A stretch of 64,000 nt of DNA from Paulinella micropora (Eukaryota; Cercozoa; Imbricatea; Euglyphida): positions 949,115-1,013,114 of the forward strand of contig BJOX01000070.1 of NCBI GenBank assembly GCA_009731375.1, written 5' to 3'. The translations under genes were made by a program, and so were the position numbers. Positions within the stretch are counted from its first letter, which is position 1, and each line of letters begins with the position of its first letter. This document shows positions 36,150-53,586 of the stretch, in pieces. The notes beneath the pieces are model-generated. The model was not told where the DNA came from and did no database searches. It saw only the letters and a list, made by a program, of their open reading frames with translations.

Positions 36150-36986
36150 GTGTGTCCTTCAGCTTTGCCTTGAACTTGGCCGAACCTTTCCATGAGCTTT
36201 TCTTTTACCCCAGCATCTCCTTTGCTTCATTGAGCGCTTTAGCTTTATCTTCCGGGCTGATTGACTTCAATACCTCCTTGTAGTCAGAACTTTTGCGCTG
36301 TTCCCATTTGTCAAACCTCATGTCACTGTTGTATCCTCCATTTGAACTTTCTCGTCCTTTGCGAGACCACAAATCTGATCCACGACCATTGCGAATTGTA
36401 GGCCATGCGTCTTGTGATAGATCCCCGATATCTGATTAAACGCACTTTTTCTAACATCGGACATCTCTCGTTCGAGAAGCAGTTGCCTCCAATCGAATGC
36501 TTGTTCTTTTGTCCCCAAATGACATGCAATGATGAGCTTTCTGCAACTACAAGGAATCGGGATCAGATCATCGATCATGTAGTCTTCAATATCGTTCCAC
36601 CACATTTCTTTCCTTGTTCCAACAGGTACGACAATAGTCATCTTAGTGACCGATACTCGATTCTTTAACGCCCTCTTGATCTCCTTGATCCCATGAGGCA
36701 GATGAGGCTCTACTCCCCACTTAGCTGTCAGAAATTCTTGAATTGTTTCTTCTTTCTTCTGGGCCGCGTTCATGGTTACATTCCATACTACGTCAGAATC
36801 CATACTTTCGTAATTGTCAATGTTGACGTGCTCGCCATCCACATGAACAGCCTTCCCATTGAGACCATCCAAGAGCTTGTGTTTCTCGGTCTCCAGATAA
36901 TCCAACCTTCTCTGGATTGACTCCAGAATCATGTGTCGATCCGGTTCCATATCTGAGTCCTCTTCCCCGATTTCCATCTGGTCCAA
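36150..36986 (-). pseudogene. Element B protease-RT linker, unrecognised
   Basis: A 222-codon frame (36986-36318), acidic at first then mixed with Trp and Cys (WWNDIEDYMIDDLIPIPCSCRK), followed by ~60 codons in another frame leading to RT. No family recognised. It corresponds in position to the much larger unknown block of element A, but no sequence likeness is evident by eye. Confidence 0.5.
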
Positions 36987-37552
36987 TTGTCCTCAGAGTC
37001 CTCCGTGCTTAAGTCTGTCATGAACACTCGGTCCTCCATCTCATCCATAGACGGATGCCAATTCTCCACCTTTGCCTGGGTAAAGAATGAGTGATCCACT
37101 TTACCTTTACAACTTGTAAGGAAGCTCCAATATTTCCGGTCTGGTTCGATCTCGTACCTCACGTTCCCATAATATACGTGGTTTTCGTATGTATGGATCC
37201 GCGTTCTCATTTGTTTAAGCACGTTTAGAGAGATCAGGATTGGTCCATCGAAATTCGGAACTATCCAAAACTTGAGTCTGTGCGAAGTTCCATCTTTCAA
37301 CAAGATGTTCAGAAACACGTAACCTGTCACTGGGGCATCTCCACCGACTCCCTTGACTCGTCCTCCACCTTTAAAGAAATCCCACTGGTTTCCCCACCAG
37401 CTCTTGTTCCGATATCGCTGAATGAACTCTTGGCCTACTACATTGGTGGAAGCCATGGTATCATTCCCTACTTTACATTCCTCGTCCGGTCCCTCTAAGT
37501 ACAACTTAGTAAAGAGTAGATCCGAATGAGATTCGAACAAGGGTTTTGCCAC
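36929..37552 (-). pseudogene. Element B protease-like domain with DTM motif
   Basis: The expected features of a retroviral aspartic protease are at the right place: KVGNDTMASTNVVGQEFIQRY, where DTM (37462-37454) replaces DTG/DSG, and after ~70 residues KFWIVPNFDGPILISLNVLKQM for the second hallmark. The Met in place of the flexible Gly is unusual and would be expected to impair catalysis, unless the family tolerates it. The frame begins after a shift caused by the GA array. Confidence 0.62.
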
Positions 37553-37597
37553 AGCTTTAACTTTAACAAGTCTCTATGGACTCTCTCTCTCACTCTC

Positions 37598-37676
<79 letters not shown>

Positions 37677-38394
37677 CNNNNNNNNNNTCCTCTGAACCAG
37701 GGTCATGTGAGTTCCGATGACTACACACTTTTGCCTTCCCAGAGGCCCTTTCGGCTTCACAAGCCTTCTGGTTCGAATCAGCGTTGTCCCTTGTTTGTGA
37801 CTTATTCAGTCTTTTTGCGGTAACCATCTCCTCTTGGGAGTAATATATGGGAATCTCAACTACTTTTCCATCGTAGTCATCCTTAATAAAGATCCACTGA
37901 TCCTCAAAATTCGGATTCGAGATCGTTGTTTCCTTTTCTTGTTTCGGATCTAATTGTCCTACTACAACGTCTGTATCAACGAATGCGTCCTCAGGTCGCT
38001 GCGGCANNNNNNNNNNTTCAGGTCGCTGCGGCAGACACCTATGATAATATACATCGTGTCTTGCATCCACAGTTAAGGTTTTGTCAACCTTCTTCCACTC
38101 GAAGTCGGGCTCTATGGCCTTCTTACTTGCCTTGGCCTTTATCTCTCGACCCTCCTCCTGCAATACAAACAGTTCATGTGCTTCCCGAGCTTCACAAGCT
38201 TTCCGAAAATCCTCGATTTGTTTTATCCGATCTTTGTGCGTATATTTGAGGAACTCTTGTCGCCCAGGACCTGACTTGTCCGAGATGACCTCAATACTAG
38301 ATCTTTCTCGGCTAGCCGATCCGGGCAAGGCTCCTGACACACCAGCATCCTTGTGCTGAACTGATTCTGAGACTAGTAAATTACCAGTTAGCAT
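37495..38394 (-). pseudogene. Element B linker ORF interrupted by GA array and gaps
   Basis: Starts ATG 38394, overlapping the end of the preceding ORF (ATGCTAA, -1 phase). Charged, Lys/Glu/Asp-rich, no domain. Two 10-N gaps (38007-38016 and 37678-37687) and a ~90-bp GA array (CT on plus, 37581-37675) lie within. Sequence on both sides of the first gap is the same (CAGGTCGCTGCGGCA), so that gap is probably false or an overlap. Confidence 0.5.
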
Positions 38395-38978
38395 GCTTTG
38401 AAGGGCTGCCTGTGGCAGATTGAGCTGAACGCTGTCGGATTTGAATATCCCGACATATCTCGATCCCTATAGTCATCATGACTGAGACTAGCACCATGAT
38501 CCAAGTTAGACCTGCGATCACGGTCACTGTCACCGCGGCGGTCCCTGTCTCGATCACGGTCCCGTCGTTCTCGATCCTCCCGTTCCCGTTTACGCTTTTC
38601 CACATATTCCCTATCGCGTTTCTCCTTTTCCTCCCGCACACGACGTTCACGTTGCTCCTTCTCGTCCTTGTAGTACTTGAACGTTGCTGCCGTCGCCTCT
38701 CTCTTCTTCTCCACATACTGTTGCCAAGCATCCCACGCGTACTTGAGTCCATCCCGTTCTTTTGGAAGGAACAGATCCAAGGTCTGTCTAGGATCAATGA
38801 GAAAATGCCTGGCCGCCTCCCGGTATTCCTCAGTGATCCTTACTCGATCAAACCCTTCTTGGTTAGGGTAGTCGTGCCAGAATCTGTTGTCACATCCAAG
38901 TTTGGTACACTGGCCTTGGTTGTTCCCTGCAATGAATCCCGCCTGGATCATGCATGTTGGCTTCCTTCCAAAGAACAT
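38388..38978 (-). pseudogene. Element B Cys/His and charged coiled-coil ORF
   Basis: 196 codons in the same frame as the upstream gag-like ORF, separated only by TAG at 38996-38994 and five sense codons. The N-terminus has CTKLGCDNRFWHDYPN, a Cys/His cluster that is not a standard knuckle. From residue ~85 it is a Lys/Glu/Arg/Asp-rich helix (REREDRERRDRDRD), probably a coiled coil or RNA-binding tail. Likely the nucleocapsid end of gag. Confidence 0.55.
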
Positions 38979-38993
38979 CGTTCCAACTTCTTC

Positions 38994-40022
38994 CTATCTC
39001 ATCCACGGATGCTTGACCCCCGGCCTCACAGTCCTCACATAACGTTGAGTTTGTGGCCTAGACGGATGAAGAAAAGGATTCTGAGGGTTGTAAATAGGAA
39101 TGGTGATTTGACTGGCTCTCCCTCCTGGTCTCCCTCTATCACCTTCCCCGTGTCCTCCACCGTGACTTCCTCCATGACCTCGTCCTTGAGCAGGCTTATT
39201 AGCCGAAGGTAGACTATTCAGAGTTCTACTCTGAGAAAAAGTGTTTGGACTGCCACTGCGTTCATATCCAGGCGCAGACGGGTACCCATACATGGCTCCT
39301 GATGCCACAGAGCCCCGCGAGCTTGAATAGAATGCATGCCCTTCACTTGCTGAGAATCCCATCTCGAATCCCCCACCAGCTCTTGCATACTGGTTACTGT
39401 CATAGCTTGACGAAGAAGATGAAGAACTGAAGTCTCCCATACTTGTTCTTCCCAAATTTCCAAACGAACTCGAAGCATTAGACAAAGCCTTGGCTACTTC
39501 CATCAGGATCTCCGCATCTTCTTTGGTCTCGAGGTTCCAATCCAATTGGTTAGCAATGCCACCACTTTCTCTTTCCATTCCCCAACGATCCCTTGCCGAC
39601 TTCCACTTTATCTTTGTTCTCATGATCGTAATGATGGAACCAATCAAAGCTTGTCCCGTCTGGGTTGGATTCATGTAGATGGTGCTCAGGGTACTCTTGA
39701 TCATGTCAGGTTCCGCATTGATGAGACACAAAAGCTTCGTCATACGTACAATCCCTGCCAGGTTCATGTTTCCACTCAGGAACTCCTTCTCGATATATCT
39801 GTTGCAGAACTGAAGTTCCTGGTGCTTGTCGGTAAACTTGTAGTATCCGAATTCATGTCCCACCATGAGTCCCAGAACCTCAGCAATTGGCACGTTTGCA
39901 TCGTTCCTCATCTTTTTGAGTTCCTCGTGTCTCTTCCTCCACTTGTCCTTATCCTGAAACGACGTCCCTTGAAGAAACGTAACTGCAATGTTCAAGAGAT
40001 GAGTGACTGACGACAGGATCAT
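38994..40022 (-). CDS. Element B gag-like ORF, 342 codons
   Basis: Open from ATG 40022 to TAG 38994. The first ~190 residues are helical and mixed (DKDKWRKRHEELKKMRND, WKSARDRWGMERESGG), consistent with a capsid-like domain. The rest is Ser/Gly/Tyr-rich with GGSHGGGHGEGDRGRPGGR, an RGG-like nucleic-acid-binding tail. Called gag by position upstream of protease and RT. It continues in frame beyond its TAG. Confidence 0.6.
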   Translation of the reverse strand: MILSSVTHLLNIAVTFLQGTSFQDKDKWRKRHEELKKMRNDANVPIAEVLGLMVGHEFGYYKFTDKHQELQFCNRYIEKEFLSGNMNLAGIVRMTKLLCLINAEPDMIKSTLSTIYMNPTQTGQALIGSIITIMRTKIKWKSARDRWGMERESGGIANQLDWNLETKEDAEILMEVAKALSNASSSFGNLGRTSMGDFSSSSSSSSYDSNQYARAGGGFEMGFSASEGHAFYSSSRGSVASGAMYGYPSAPGYERSGSPNTFSQSRTLNSLPSANKPAQGRGHGGSHGGGHGEGDRGRPGGRASQITIPIYNPQNPFLHPSRPQTQRYVRTVRPGVKHPWMR

Positions 40023-40301
40023 GATGTCGTAGTTTCGACAGAGTTCGATGAAACTTCTTTTTCATCTTCCACTGAGGTTTAAAGAGAACTATCTTTCTCT
40101 TTTCCTACTCCTTTTCCTTTTAGCGAGACAAGTCACTGACACATCGTTACTATCAATCACTCATTTTGTACGCAGCTCTACTTAACCGTGACTACTGAGG
40201 TCTGAGGGGGTGAGCTATCAGACTGAGCACTTTAAAAATCAGTCAAAATCACTCGAGACGACCTAACGGAGGATCATACTCTCTCCATGCCTGCAAACAA
40301 T

Positions 40302-40332
<31 letters not shown>

Positions 40333-41407
40333 AGCAGTAGCGGCATCATCTCCTCCTCCTCATCCTCCTACTACTACTGGTAGTACTACTACTACTAATA
40401 ATAATAATACCGTTGACCATTCACTGTTTTTGACCGGCCCGTTAGAATCTCCTCTGCACGACGTTTCGACTTCACTAACTAGTTTTCAATTTCGTTCAGA
40501 AATAACTTCAGACGATCAAGTCAAAATTTTTTTTCAAAAAATTAATTGCCTTTTCCTCACTCTACTGCCTTTGCCCCTAATTTCCCGTGAAACACACGTT
40601 GCGGTAAATTTTTGAAGGAAGCAAAAGTGAAGGAAAAGAATATTTTGACTTACTTAAATTTTAAATCAACAGAGAAAACTTTTTCTAAATGTAAATTTCG
40701 GACACTTGAAATTATAAGTCTGAATTGAAGCCATCCTTCAAGCGTTTTACAGCTGTTTCAAGTTACGCGAGCTCACCAACTCACAATCTACGTTCAGCGC
40801 AAACAAGTAGAAATCTACGTAAATAAACGAAGTCACCGCTCTGCTATTTCACCTGCTCTCAGAAGTCAGGACTTCATGCAGCCATAGAGACTTTAATAAG
40901 AGTTCGTTGTGTAATTATCCCTTAGGGTTGTATCCAAACTCACAGGCTTCACTCACCTTCATGAATGCAAGTATTTCATTAATCTGTGCGGACGTTCCAA
41001 GTGACTTTTGACAGCTATGCGATGTCCGGTCATTCTTTTGTCTGAAGTATACAAAATGCCTCACTAAGTGATTTTTGACAGTTATGCGAAGTCCGGTCAT
41101 CCTTTTGTCTGAAGTATACAAAATGTCTCACTAGCAATTACGGGGCTTGCCACAGACATTGAAGCGCTTGTCTTTCCTCCTCGATTTTCACTTACACTTA
41201 TTCGTTCATCTACGAACGCACGGAAAGCACAACAGTGTGGCTCACTACACCTTCATTCAGTTGGCTGTCTTGTGCAGTCTCACCCTCATTACTATTCCCC
41301 ACGTCAGGCTTTGTCACTGACCAGACTAGTTGACGTACAACTAAATACTGTAAAGAAATTACTTCTCAATTAATGAGTCAAGATAACCCTTTCCCACCCG
41401 AAATTTA
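40023..41407. other. 5' flank of element B; microsatellites and 67-bp tandem repeat
   Basis: ATC, AGC and TAC short arrays at 40300-40410, then AT-rich DNA. Two 67-bp tandem units (41001-41067 and 41068-41134) share CAGYTATGCGAWGTCCGGTCAT and TCTGAAGTATACAAAATG. It could be the LTR or promoter area of element B, but no matching copy was seen at the other end. No gene is seen. Confidence 0.5.
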
Positions 41408-41868
41408 ATGCAATTTCAGGTTTTGAGATCAAGGGTACGCCTTATGAGATACTATCGAATGGGAAGCAGATCGGCCCTGAAATTTTGCTCCAGCAAGGGA
41501 TACAAGGCTCGCGCACACCACGGCCTGTCGTTTCTCGTGAATACTTCGAGACATACATGTCGCGACGCCGAAGAAATTCTGGACCAAAAGCCGGTCATCT
41601 ATCTTTTCCCCCCGCCGCACTTGACCTTCACCAATCCTTATGCGGTAACGGTATAACGCTTGTTTGCCGAAGTCCGACCTCTCGTTGAACTTTTCCCACA
41701 CCAGAATCTGTTTATTGAAATTAAAGATGTTGATACTTCTTGCTAGTTCATTGAAGTGCTGCTTCTGACAACTTGATTAGTCTAAGAAGAATCGCGGTCA
41801 CCAGGTTTGTTCAGCAAGAGATGTGCCACGATCGACCTTGCTGTGACCCAGGCAGTTGTGTTGCCTGC
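41408..41868. other. Short open frames, no supported gene
   Basis: Normal-complexity DNA with overlapping frames of 60-90 codons on both strands (for example 41408-41656 plus). No domain and no clear splice sites. Probably the 3' flank of the small minus-strand ORF at 41869. Confidence 0.35.
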
Positions 41869-42105
41869 TTAGAAGCTGGTGCGGTAGTAGCCACCAACGC
41901 TGCTGGCGGCGGCGCTGCCACGCATGCAGGTGACCATGTAGCCATCCTCCATGTAGCCTGGGCCGCTGAAGCACTGGCTGCCGGCCTCAGGGATGTAGAG
42001 ACCGCCCTGGGACACAACCGCCGACCAGGAGCCATCAGCCTGGATTCCGTTGGGGCCCTGGGTGGTTTGGCCGGTCATGAAGTTTCCGTAGGTAGAGCCA
42101 GGCAT
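41869..42105 (-). CDS. Small 78-residue protein, unrecognised
   Basis: Minus-strand ORF from ATG 42105 (context AACAAGATGCC, with A at -3 and C at +4) to TAA 41869. GC-rich codon use differs from the AT-rich flanks. The product is Gly/Ser-rich with GPNGIQADGSWSAVVSQGG and ends GGYYRTSF; it has no signal peptide or membrane segment. An upstream in-frame ATG at 42225 gives a longer form, but that extension looks like leader. Not recognised; it may be a single-exon gene or one exon. Confidence 0.5.
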   Translation of the reverse strand: MPGSTYGNFMTGQTTQGPNGIQADGSWSAVVSQGGLYIPEAGSQCFSGPGYMEDGYMVTCMRGSAAASSVGGYYRTSF

Positions 42106-42675
42106 CTTGTTTAGTCTACAACACGCACGTACACAGCGTGGAAGAAGGGAGGGGTCGTTGATGACCTGGCGGTGGGTTGCACAGCCCGGCACAACTTGGT
42201 ACAAGAACGAAAATTTCAAAAACAAACAAATAGTTACACGTCAGGAAACAACAAGAGAATCAAGAGCCTACTCAACAACGACCACCCACAGCAAAAAAAA
42301 CTCTCAAAGCAAGGTCAAAACTATGAGGCCCTGCGCCTCTCTGAACTCTGAATCCCGAGGGTTTCTGCTCGCAAACACGAACAGCGCAGCAAAATCTCGC
42401 ACTTGTCGCTCGCGCATGAGTTTACCATACCTTTCTCGTATTTGGTGCGGCCACTGGCCAACAAAAAGATTGAGGTGGGTTCTTAAGTTGCGCGCCCTGT
42501 TGCGCGCTAAGTTGCGCGCACCGTAAATTGCACTGATGCTCTTTGTGAAAAGCCAGTTCCGGTGCCACCTTGAAAATACTGAAACGAATTCGCGCTTGAA
42601 AAAGAAAACGGGTTTTGCGATGAATTTGCCTCCCACAACTATCCCACCTACCTTCCACTTGTTATAAGTTATATA
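42106..42675. other. Upstream region of the small gene, no gene seen
   Basis: Contains a GTTGCGCGC repeat (three GCGCGC-type units at about 42486-42525) that could fold. No supported coding region. Confidence 0.4.
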
Positions 42676-42835
42676 GTACTGTCTGTCAGTCTGTCTGTCT
42701 GTCTCAGTCCGTCTATCTGTCTGTCTGTGCTGTCTGTCTGTCTGCCTGCCTGCCTGCCTGTCTGTCTGCCTATGTGTGTGTGTGTCTGTGTCTGTGTCTG
42801 TGTGTGTGTGTGTGTTTTTTTTATGTGTGTGTGTG

Positions 42836-42868
<33 letters not shown>

Positions 42869-43143
42869 GTCTGCCTGTCTGTCTATGCGTGTGTGTGTGT
42901 GTATGTGTGTGTGTGTGTCTGTGTCTGTATGTATGTATGTATGTATGTAAGATCTTATGTATGTACATAAATATGTACATATGTACATATGTATGTATGT
43001 ATGTATGTATGTACATATGTATGTACGTACATACGTACGTACGTATGTATGTATGTATGTATGTATGTATGTATCTATGTATATATGTATGTATGTATGT
43101 GTGTATGTACATGTGTACACATGTATGTATGTAGGTATGTATG

Positions 43144-43177
<34 letters not shown>

Positions 43178-43206
43178 TGTCTGTCTGCCTGTCTGTCTGT
43201 GCGTGC

Positions 43207-43238
<32 letters not shown>

Positions 43239-44083
43239 GTGTGTGTGTTTGTATTTGTTTGTCTGTGTTTGTGTGTGTGTGTGTGTGTGTGTCTGTCTGT
43301 CTGTCTCTCTGTCTGTCTGTCTCTCTGTCTGCCTGTCTATCTATGTAGTGTGTGTTTGTGAGTATGTGTATCTGTGTGTTTGTGTGTGTGTGTGTGTCTA
43401 TGTATGTATTATGTATGTATGTATGTATTATGTATGTATGTATGTATGTATGTATGTGCATATGTATGTATGCATGCATGTATGTATGTATGTATGTACG
43501 TATGTATGTATGTATGTATGTATGTATGTATGTATGTACATATGTATGTATGTATGTTTGTATGTATGTATGTATGTATGTATGTATGTCTGTATGTCTG
43601 TCTGTCTGTCTGCCTGCCTGTCTGTGTGTGTGTGTGTGTTTGTCTGTGTGTGTGTGTGTGTGTGTCTGTCTGTCTGTCTCTCTGTCTGCCTGTCTGTCTA
43701 TTTGTGTGTGTGTGTGTCTATGTATGTATGTATGTATGTATGTATGTATATATGTATTTATGTATGTATGTATGTATGTATGTATGTATGTATGTACGTA
43801 TGTATGTATGTCTGTATGTATGTCTGCATGTATGTATGTATGTATGTATGTGTATGTATGTATATATGTATGTCTAGTATGTATGTCTAGTATGTATGTC
43901 TAGTATGTATTTATGTATGTATGTATGTGCATGTATGTATGTATGTATGTACATATGTATGTATGTATGCATGTATGTACACATGTATGTATGCATGTAT
44001 CTATGTATGCATGTATCTATGTATGTATGTATGTATGTATGTATGCATGTCTGTCTGTCTGTCTGTGTGTGTGTGTGTTTGTT

Positions 44084-44121
<38 letters not shown>

Positions 44122-44371
44122 TGTCTGTCTGTCTCTCTGTCTCTCTGTCTCTCTGTCTGCCTGTCTGTCTATGTGTGTGTGTGTGTGTGTCTGTATGTAT
44201 GTATGTATGTATGTATGCATGTATGTATGTATGCATGTATGTATGTATGTATGTATGTATGTATGTATTTATGTACATATGTATGTATGTATGTATGCAT
44301 GTATGTATGTATGTATGTATTTATGAATGTATGTATGTATGTATGTATGTATGTCTGCCTGCCTGCCTGTC

Positions 44372-44402
<31 letters not shown>

Positions 44403-44715
44403 CTCTCTCTCTCTGTGTTTGTGCGTGTTTGTCTGTGTGTGTGTGTGTGTGTCTGTCTGTCTGTCTGTCTCTCTGTCTGCCTGTCTGTCTATGTGTGTGT
44501 GTGTGTCTATGTATGTATGTATGTATGTATGGATGTATGTATGTATGCATGTATGTATTTATGTATTTATGTACATATGTATGTATGTATGTATGTATGT
44601 ATATATGTGCGTACGTATGTATGTATGTCTGTATGTCTGTATGTATGTATGTATGTATGTATGTATGTATGTCTAGTATGTATGTATGTATGTATGTATG
44701 TATGTACATATGTAC

Positions 44716-44746
<31 letters not shown>

Positions 44747-44803
44747 TGTACGTATGTATGTATGTATGTATGTATGCATGTATGTATGTATGTATGTATG
44801 TAC

Positions 44804-44834
<31 letters not shown>

Positions 44835-45250
44835 TGTATGTCTAGTATGTATGTATGTATGTATGTATGTATGCATGCATGCATACATGCAGGCATACAT
44901 GCAAGTACTCATGCATGCACATGTATTTATGCATGCATGCATGAATGCATGTTATGTATGTATGTATGTATGTATGTATGCATGTATATATGTATGCATG
45001 CATGCATACATATATGTATGTATGTATGTATGTATGCATGTATGTATGTATGTATGCATGTATATATATGTATGTGTATGTATGTATGTATGTATGTATG
45101 TATGTATGCATGTATGTATGTATGTATGTATGTATGTATGTATGTCTTGTGTATGTATGTATGTATGTATGTATGTATATATGTATGTATGTATGTATGC
45201 ATGCATGTATGTATGTATGTATTTATATATGTATTTATATATGCATGTAA

Positions 45251-45281
<31 letters not shown>

Positions 45282-45480
45282 TACATGCCTGCTTACCTAC
45301 CTACCTACCCACCAACCTACGTACCTGCCGACATACCTACCCACCTGCTTACCTACATACCTGCCTCCCTGCGTACCTACCTACCTTCTCATTTACCTGT
45401 CTTCCTTCCTATCTCATAATATGTACATACATATACATGCATATACATACATATATATACATACGCACATACATACTTAC
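42676..45480. repeat. Long (TGTC)/(TG)/(TGTA) compound microsatellite
   Basis: About 2.8 kb in a cyclic order TGTC-TG-TCTG-TGTA repeated five or more times (for example near 42790, 43190, 43620, 44050 and 44350), so the array has a higher-order period of ~400-450 bp. It ends in CTAC and ATATAC units. Long Met-Tyr-Val-Cys or His-Thr-Tyr-Ile frames on both strands are artefacts. Confidence 0.92.
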
Positions 45481-46196
45481 TTACTTAAATTCCTACCTAC
45501 CTTCCTAACAACATTTTTACAGTTGTTCATAACAATCGATACAACGTAAAAATAAATTTAATTTAATAATTAGATGCAACAACGTTGGGGATTTTACATA
45601 GCTTAAAAAAATTAACGTGTAAATTGTCATAAAAAAGGTTGAGTCCTACGGTCCGTGTGAGGTGTGTGTGTGTGTGTGTGGTGTGTGTCTGTGTTTGTGT
45701 GTGTGTGTGTGTGTGTGTTGGGGGGGGGGGGGGGGGGGGGGNNNNNNNNNNNNNNNNNNNNNNNNNNNNNNNNNNNNNNNNNGGGGGGGGGGGGGGGGGG
45801 GGGGGGGACACTTTCAGAATGCTAATCAGCTTGTCTTGTGTTTCTTCTGGTTTGGCCTCACGTCGTTCTCAGAATCCCGGCTGTTACGTTTCCTCCTATG
45901 TCTAGTCGCTTTTTCAAACCCGGGTGACTCTGAAAGTGGTTTCCAATTAGAATCAGCAGCAGCCTGATATAAAAACCTGCACACACACACACACAAATAG
46001 AATGATGTAACAAGGTGATTTAGTTAGTTACCCTCGCTCTGCAACTGATAACTTGTTCCACCCAATCAGCTTGCTACATGATTCCAACTTTGCCTTCGTT
46101 GATTGTTTTTTCCGACTCTCCTTGTTAAAGAAACACTCTACGTGACACCTGCAACATATTTGTATATATATATGTCTGTACATACATAAATACTTA
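45481..46196. other. Unique sequence with TG array and gap, no gene seen
   Basis: AT-rich to 45660, a TG tract, G runs either side of a gap (45742-45782), then ~380 bp of mixed DNA. No domain or splice pair was recognised. Confidence 0.5.
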
Positions 46197-46200
46197 GTAC

Positions 46201-46243
<43 letters not shown>

Positions 46244-46252
46244 CATCTATCC

Positions 46253-46349
<97 letters not shown>

Positions 46350-46445
46350 CCTACCTACCTACCTACCTACCTACCTACCTACCTACCTACCTATCCGTCT
46401 ACCTATCTGTCTGTCTGTCTGTCTGTCTGCCTGCCTGCCTGCCTG

Positions 46446-46504
<59 letters not shown>
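46197..46504. repeat. (TCTA)/(CTAC)/(CTGT) microsatellite
   Basis: TCTA array with an internal CTAC block and a TGTC/TGCC block, leading directly into the repeat copy at 46593. Confidence 0.92.
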
Positions 46505-46592
46505 CATTAGTCGATATCTCATCACTCCACCTGGAGATCCCACCAAGGCCACTCGAGGTGTCACTGACCCTCCCTTGGGCTTGGTTTTGAAA

Positions 46593-47050
46593 TGGGTGCC
46601 ATCTGTCGACAGACAGAGAATTAGGGGATGGTGTGGATGTGCTGGGCCCGTGGTGGGGTGCCTTATGTGTGCCTAGCCATACGCCTATAAGTCACATGCC
46701 GAAATAGCGACGGGAAGCACAATTCTGTTCCCTCAGGGTGCCCTTTCTCGCTTGTTGAGCCCGGAATAAAACCCACAGTGCTCTGTCGGTTTATACTAGA
46801 CTGTCGAACAGTCTCGAAACTCCATCTGCTTACTGGGTCCTCTGTAATGGAGGTGGGAGCTCGTTCTGCAAGGGGCGCTTATGGAACGAGCCCTGGCCCC
46901 GCCTGGTACTAGGGAGCTTTGGTATCGCCTGTATCAGTCCCTTCCGTGCAAACATCACGGCTTAGCTGGGCATCGGGTTAATACTTTACCCACAGACTTC
47001 CTTGGTTGACGAAATCAGAAGCTCCTTTTTTCTGACATTAGTCGATATCT
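46593..47050 (+). repeat. RPT455 copy 1 (SINE-like repeat with TATC tail)
   Basis: First of four copies of a ~455-bp sequence: starts GGGTGCCATCTRTCG, contains GCCCGGAATAAAACCC, and ends TTAGTCGATATYTCATCTATC followed by a TCTA array. A unique stretch (46505-46592) precedes it and itself starts with the family's 3' end motif (TTAGTCGATATCTCATC). Other copies: 49371-49602 (-), 56374-56785 (-), 58232-58690 (+). Confidence 0.85.
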
Positions 47051-47051
47051 C

Positions 47052-47124
<73 letters not shown>

Positions 47125-47181
47125 CCAAACATTTCCATCTCTCTCTCTTTCTCTCTCTCTCTTTCTTTCTCTCTCTTTCTT

Positions 47182-47229
<48 letters not shown>

Positions 47230-47318
47230 TTTCTCTCTCTCTGGTTAATACTTTACCCACAGACTTCCTTGGTTGACGAAATCAGAAGCTCCTTTTTTCT
47301 GACATTAGTCGATATCTC

Positions 47319-47395
<77 letters not shown>

Positions 47396-47408
47396 CCAAA
47401 CATTTCCA

Positions 47409-47439
<31 letters not shown>

Positions 47440-47458
47440 TTCTTTCTCTCTCTTTCTT

Positions 47459-47490
<32 letters not shown>

Positions 47491-47581
47491 CTTTTCTCTC
47501 TCTCTGGTTAATACTTTACCCACAGACTTCCTTGGTTGACGAAATCAGAAGCTCCTTTTTTCTGACATTAGTCGATATCTC

Positions 47582-47630
<49 letters not shown>

Positions 47631-47635
47631 ACATT

Positions 47636-47672
<37 letters not shown>

Positions 47673-47685
47673 CTCTCTCTTTCTT

Positions 47686-47717
<32 letters not shown>

Positions 47718-47740
47718 CTTTTCTCTCTCTCTCTCTCTTT
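46976..47740. repeat. Tandem ~265-bp units made of the RPT455 3' end, TCTA and CT tracts
   Basis: The last ~78 bp of RPT455 (from GGTTAATACTTTACC) plus a TCTA tract, ACATTTCCATC and a CT tract form a unit repeated from 46976, 47243 and 47506 (periods 267 and 263 bp). The third ends in longer CT. Recent tandem duplication is likely because units are nearly identical. Confidence 0.88.
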
Positions 47741-47862
47741 TTTCTCTCTCTCTCTCTCTCTCGTTCTACCTACCTACCTACCAACCCATCTACCTACTAC
47801 CTACCTACCTACCTACCTACCTACCTACCTTCCCAGGCATACTTACCTACCTACCTATTTCA
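47741..47862. repeat. (CT)/(CTAC) array
   Basis: CTAC units ending in ACCTATTTCAG, which provides the polypyrimidine tract and AG acceptor just before the first exon at 47864. Confidence 0.85.
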
Positions 47863-47900
47863 GTTTCCGGAACAGCGAGCGCACCAAGGCCGTAGTCAGC

Positions 47901-53480
<5,580 letters not shown>

Positions 53481-53586
53481 TTTTTTTCTATCTATCCATC
53501 CATCTATCTATTTCATATTTTCTCATACGAAAAGCAAGCGTTCTTCATTATACTTCAAAAAGTCGTAGTGGGAAAATTGATAAGTA

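Larger units (their letters stand above)
32430..40022 (-). mobile_element. Retroelement B: degenerate Ty3/gypsy-order element
   Basis: Read on the minus strand from 40022 to 32430: gag-like ORF, a charged Cys/His ORF, a second linker ORF, a protease-like domain, RT, RNase H, integrase (internally deleted) and a C-terminal module shared with element C. Frameshifts separate most parts, and a GA array plus two short gaps (37678-37687 and 38007-38016) interrupt it. No LTR pair was recognised. Confidence 0.85.

Noticed and set aside
42669-45549. Cys/Val/Met-rich proteins of up to ~500 residues
   Set aside because: Readings of TGTA/TGTC/TG arrays; the same sequence gives long frames on both strands.
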